DNA from: CAUZIZ01 sp963579905
GTDB lineage: Bacteria; Acidobacteriota; UBA6911; RPQK01; JAJDTT01
DNA length: 64,000 nucleotides
Reading direction: 5' to 3'
NCBI GenBank assembly: GCA_963579905.1
Contig: CAUZIZ010000002.1
Coordinates: forward strand, 20,919-84,918
In this document: positions 61,259 through 64,000 of the stretch, piece after piece
Layout of the letters: each line of letters begins with the position of its first letter
How positions within the stretch are numbered: the first letter of the stretch is position 1
Translations under genes and position numbers: made by a program
Notes under the pieces: model-generated
What the model saw: only the letters and a program-made list of their open reading frames with translations
What the model was told of the DNA's origin: nothing
The model's database searches: none

Positions 61259-62806
61259 CTACTGATACCCTCTCGTCCCGCTTCCAGACTGGCTCTTCGG
61301 CACATCCCTCTCGAGCCCAGTCGCCAGCTGCATGACGGCTTCTTCGCTGAACTCATCGCTCTTTAGCCCACCGCTAATCCGCCCTTCGTGCATGACAAGC
61401 AGACGATGCGACATACCCAGGAGCTCCTCCATTTCGCTGCTGCTGAACAGAATCGCAACGCCGTCCCGAGCGAGCTCTTCCATCAAGCCGTAAATCTCTT
61501 CTTTAGCTCCAACGTCGATTCCTCGAGTGGGCTCGTCCATCAGGAGCACCTTTGGTTCGAGGGAGAGCCACTTGGCCAGAACTACCTTTTGCTGGGTCCC
61601 TCCCGAAAGGTATTCCACGACCTCGTCGAGGCCGGGGGTCTTGATCTGGAGCCTTTCGATCATCTCTATCGCCAACTGACGCTCCTGCGATTTATTGAGT
61701 AGGCCGCCACTGAGCTGATTGGCCCGGAGCCCAGCCAGGCTGAGGTTTCGCCGGAGCGCCATCGTCAAGATCAGCCCCTGTTGCTTCCGATCCTCGGGCA
61801 CCAAAGCGAGTCCCGCCTGGATCGCATCGAAGGGGCGGCCCAGCCGCAGCGGCTGACCCTGTATCCAAATCTTCCCGGCAAGCGGCCGATCGATACCGAA
61901 AAGAAGATTGAGCATTTCCGTCCTTCCCGACCCGATCAGGCCCGCCACTCCAACAATTTCCCCGGCCCGGATCGAGAAACTGATCTCGTACTGGGGATGA
62001 GTAGGGGACCTCAACTTGTGTGCCTCCAGGAGTAGGCGACCGGGGCGATAGGGAATCCGACGGTAGAACTGTGAAACATCGCGACCGACCATGAGCTTGA
62101 CCATCCGGTCGTGATCGATTTCTTCGCGGCTCAACTCACCTGCGTTCGTTCCGTCCCGCAGGACCAGAACACGATCGGCCAGCTTCTTCACCTCACCCAG
62201 ACGATGTGAGATGTAGAGCACGCCTACACCCTCAGCCTTCAGCTCACGTACTACCTGCAAGAGTCGCTCGGTCTCACGCTGGGACAGACTCGAAGTCGGC
62301 TCGTCCATGATCAGGACCCGGGCCCGGAGAGAAAGAGCTCGGGCAATCTCAACCAGTTGCTGTTGGCCGATTGAGAGAGAACCGACCAGTTCTGCTGGAG
62401 AGCCGGTCAGGCCCACCTTCCTCATGACCTTCCGGGACTCACGATAGATTCGCTTGCGATCAATCAGTCCGAGGCGAACAGGTTCTCGGCCCAGGAAGAT
62501 GTTGGCTCCGATATCCAGATTGTCCGATAGGTTCAGCTCCTGATGGATCAGTGCGATGCCGAGGCGGGAGGCCGTGTTCACGGAGTCGACAGAGACAGCC
62601 TTGCCGTCGAGAAATACCTGGCCGGAGTCAGGAGTCTCCTCCCCAGCCAGGATCCTCATGAGAGTGCTCTTACCCGCCCCGTTCTCACCTACCAGCGCCA
62701 GGACCTCTCCCTGAAACAGTTTCAACTGCACCTGGTCCAGAGCGAGCACACCGGGAAAACGCTTGCTGACCTCGCGAACCTCTGCCAGAGGCACCTGGTT
62801 GGACAT
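61259..62806 (-). CDS. RbsA-type sugar ABC transporter ATP-binding protein (two ABC domains)
   Basis: 515 residues with duplicated ATPase. Domain one: Walker A GENGAGKST, signature LSIGQQQLVEIARAL, Walker B VLIMDEPT. Domain two: altered Walker A region GLIGSGRTEMLN, signature LSGGTQQKVVLAKWL, Walker B VLLMDEPT. This asymmetric pattern is normal for RbsA/XylG/MglA. Start ATG 62806, with AGGA ahead. It energises sugar import with the downstream permease. The sugar cannot be told. Confidence 0.94.
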   Translation of the reverse strand: MSNQVPLAEVREVSKRFPGVLALDQVQLKLFQGEVLALVGENGAGKSTLMRILAGEETPDSGQVFLDGKAVSVDSVNTASRLGIALIHQELNLSDNLDIGANIFLGREPVRLGLIDRKRIYRESRKVMRKVGLTGSPAELVGSLSIGQQQLVEIARALSLRARVLIMDEPTSSLSQRETERLLQVVRELKAEGVGVLYISHRLGEVKKLADRVLVLRDGTNAGELSREEIDHDRMVKLMVGRDVSQFYRRIPYRPGRLLLEAHKLRSPTHPQYEISFSIRAGEIVGVAGLIGSGRTEMLNLLFGIDRPLAGKIWIQGQPLRLGRPFDAIQAGLALVPEDRKQQGLILTMALRRNLSLAGLRANQLSGGLLNKSQERQLAIEMIERLQIKTPGLDEVVEYLSGGTQQKVVLAKWLSLEPKVLLMDEPTRGIDVGAKEEIYGLMEELARDGVAILFSSSEMEELLGMSHRLLVMHEGRISGGLKSDEFSEEAVMQLATGLERDVPKSQSGSGTRGYQ

Positions 62807-62889
62807 TAGGCGATATCCTACACTACCAAAGTTTCTGGATGAATGTGCGTAGGTCCCAGTTGGAGTCCGAAGTCCGCCCTCTTGGTCTA

Positions 62890-63210
62890 TCCTGAAACTT
62901 CAAGAATACGTCGCACGTCTCCTGTCCTCCGAAGGTGCCGCCAACGGGTGAACTACCAGCGTTACGAAGCCAAGTCCGACAGAGCCGCGAACGACTTGAG
63001 CCGGTAGCAGTATTAACCCAGGTTCGGAGGAGAGAGCCGGACGACAGCACAATTTTTCCTGTACGATCCGGGGCAGCCGGACGCTTGGGTAAGAAGTTTG
63101 TCTGAAGTTCTTCGTTAAATTTGAGTCAAGTTTCAAAACAGTGACCTGTAGGATGGGCACTCTTGCCCGTCGATGCATCGACGGGCAAGAGTGCCCGCCC
63201 TACAACAGAC
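62890..63210. repeat. Modular repeat, B cargo followed by D palindrome
   Basis: L end TCCTGAAACTTCAAGAATAC, B cargo (GTGCCGCCAACGGGTGAAC and GAGCCGCGAACGACTTGAGC), a diverged R end, a short segment and the D palindrome at 63147-63206 (TGTAGGATGGGCACTCTTGC facing GGGCAAGAGTGCCCGCCC). It fills most of the gap between rbsA and the glycosyltransferase. Confidence 0.8.
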
Positions 63211-63359
63211 TCACTGGGTGTTCTTGGTACTCTGGAACATTGGACATCGTGACTGCTTGCTATACTTGACCCTGAGGCGTACACGCCGGATCACGTTGGC
63301 CCTCTCGAACCTAATCGGCAATAATCAATCCCCATCATCAGCTGCAGAACTCTTGAGCC

Positions 63360-63840
63360 ATGAAAATCTTGATGTTGGCTCCTTCACCAAACGTTCGGGG
63401 ACCCATCCCGAAACACACGCCCTTGCTACTGGCTGCGTTGCGTCGGCTCGGATGCACGACCTCTCTCCTTCCCTGGGATAGGCTCCAGGATCATGAGCGT
63501 TTGTTGCCCAAATTTCTCGGCCGGCTTAGAGTCATTGCCCAGGCTTGGAAGTTGCTGAGATCCTCAACTTTCGATGTCGTCGTCGTCCGAACGGGACACG
63601 ATTGGTGGACCCGTCGTCGTGATATCTCCCTTTTGTTCGTTATCCCCGGCTGAGCCACAAGGTTATCCTTCAGTTTCACGGCAGCGTTGCGGATCGATTG
63701 GTTGGCTCCGGTGGGCGTGTATTCAAGTTCTTATCCAGACAGGTCGTGAGACTGGGCGACGCCACTCTGGTTTTGTCTTCCGAGGAGTTAAAACAATGGA
63801 AGGCCTTCTACCCCTCTGGAGACTGCCATTTAGTTTGATT
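63360..63840 (+). pseudogene. GT4-type glycosyltransferase N-terminal part, frameshifted and interrupted
   Basis: The ATG at 63360 starts MKILMLAPSPNVRGPIPKHT, typical of GT4 glycosyltransferases, and continues to TGHDWWTRRRD. The frame then ends at TGA near 63651. Restoring one C in the C4 run 63644-63647 gives IPRLSHKVILQFHGS and carries on to 63838, past FLSRQVVRLGDATLVLSSEE. There the reading ends against an insertion sequence. So the gene has a frameshift and is split by the IS. A promoter-like TTGGAC and TATACT pair lies at about 63240-63266. The lost C-terminal part lies outside the window. Confidence 0.72.
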
Positions 63841-64000
63841 GTGGGTATTCAGTTGCCTCAAGTAACCCCAAGGTTGTCGTGTCTTGGGGTATGGAAGACT
63901 ACCCGAAGACACTGGGTGAATTCGAGGCGCGGTTCTCGTCCGAAGGTGCTTGCCGGGAGTATCTTCTGCAGTTGCGTTGGCCGCAAGGAGTTTCTTGCCC
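63841..64000 (+). mobile_element. Left part of an IS1595-family insertion sequence
   Basis: From about 63841 (GTGGGTATTCAGTTGCCTCA) the sequence no longer continues the glycosyltransferase. It holds the start of an IS1595/ISXO2-like transposase. The exact left end and the target duplication cannot be fixed, because the right end lies beyond the window. Confidence 0.65.
63891..64000 (+). CDS. IS1595/ISXO2-like transposase, N-terminal part (3' end outside window)
   Basis: ATG 63891 starts an open frame to the window edge, about 36 residues: FEARFSSEGACREYLLQLRW and then PQGVSCP. This pattern (FE-x-RF, ACREYL, LRWP-x-G, CP) is the N-terminal end of IS1595-family transposases, just before their zinc ribbon. 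Only the beginning is visible, so intactness is unknown. It has entered the glycosyltransferase gene in the same direction. Confidence 0.75.
   Translation, partial: MEDYPKTLGEFEARFSSEGACREYLLQLRWPQGVSC

Noticed and set aside
1..64000. CRISPR arrays
   Set aside because: Repeats are numerous but dispersed, differ in interior and lack regular short spacing or unique spacers; no cas gene.

Overview
The window looks like a chromosomal segment (moderately GC-rich by eye) of a diderm heterotroph, most like an Acidobacteriota lineage. That placement is inference. It rests on a futalosine-pathway menaquinone gene (mqnC), RNase J, LarA, Tat-exported Gfo/Idh/MocA and sialidase-like proteins, a DUF1080 protein, an FG-GAP protein and lipoproteins. 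No rRNA, tRNA or CRISPR array was seen.

Layout. 1-2850: 2Fe-2S subunit of a molybdenum hydroxylase (cut by the window edge), CoxG-like and XdhC-like accessory genes. 2850-6660: rhomboid protease, secreted esterase, metK, a HEAT-repeat protein. 6690-10880: minus-strand arginine operon argR-argG-argH-argF with a promoter and possible ARG-box operator before argR. 11350-16060: mqnC, an Nramp-like transporter, purA, trxA (minus). 16150-20985: rsmA, rnj, ftsK (plus). 21700-27510: phosphoesterase, aquaporin, ChrA, exported cyclophilin, MetE-like protein. 27510-33650: LicC-like nucleotidyltransferase, OPA-type transporter, LarA, tadA with a small upstream gene, WtpA-like binding lipoprotein. 33750-38100: UPF0182, erpA-type and moaA. 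38500-45300: thioredoxin-like protein, transketolase, the UPF0173/ygfZ/PP2C cluster, alpha/beta hydrolase, folB. 45580-50010: DUF1080, exported Rid protein, Gfo/Idh/MocA, broken ilvD. 50400-52050: a large SRP RNA with an Alu domain and a broken histidine kinase. 52200-59000: three sialidase-like exported proteins and a giant FG-GAP protein. 59240-62810: SDR and an RbsAC-type importer. 63360-64000: a glycosyltransferase interrupted by an IS1595-type element.

The most unusual feature lies between the genes. At least ten intergenic stretches are built from short units sharing the same ends: one end reads TAAGCTGAAACTTCAA, the other contains a GAAACTT box and a CATTCGAGAA-type box followed by a C-rich segment. 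Inside are interchangeable cargo modules: an A palindrome module, a B module, a C module with terminal inverted repeats, and a D palindrome. Units occur singly or head-to-tail, and several sit exactly at gene ends, even supplying stop codons. No transposase is linked to them.

Three genes (ilvD, the histidine kinase, the glycosyltransferase) each carry a frameshift explained by loss of one base from a G/C run, and ilvD also has an in-frame TGA. These are either real gene decay or consensus errors, so raw reads should be checked before these genes are interpreted.
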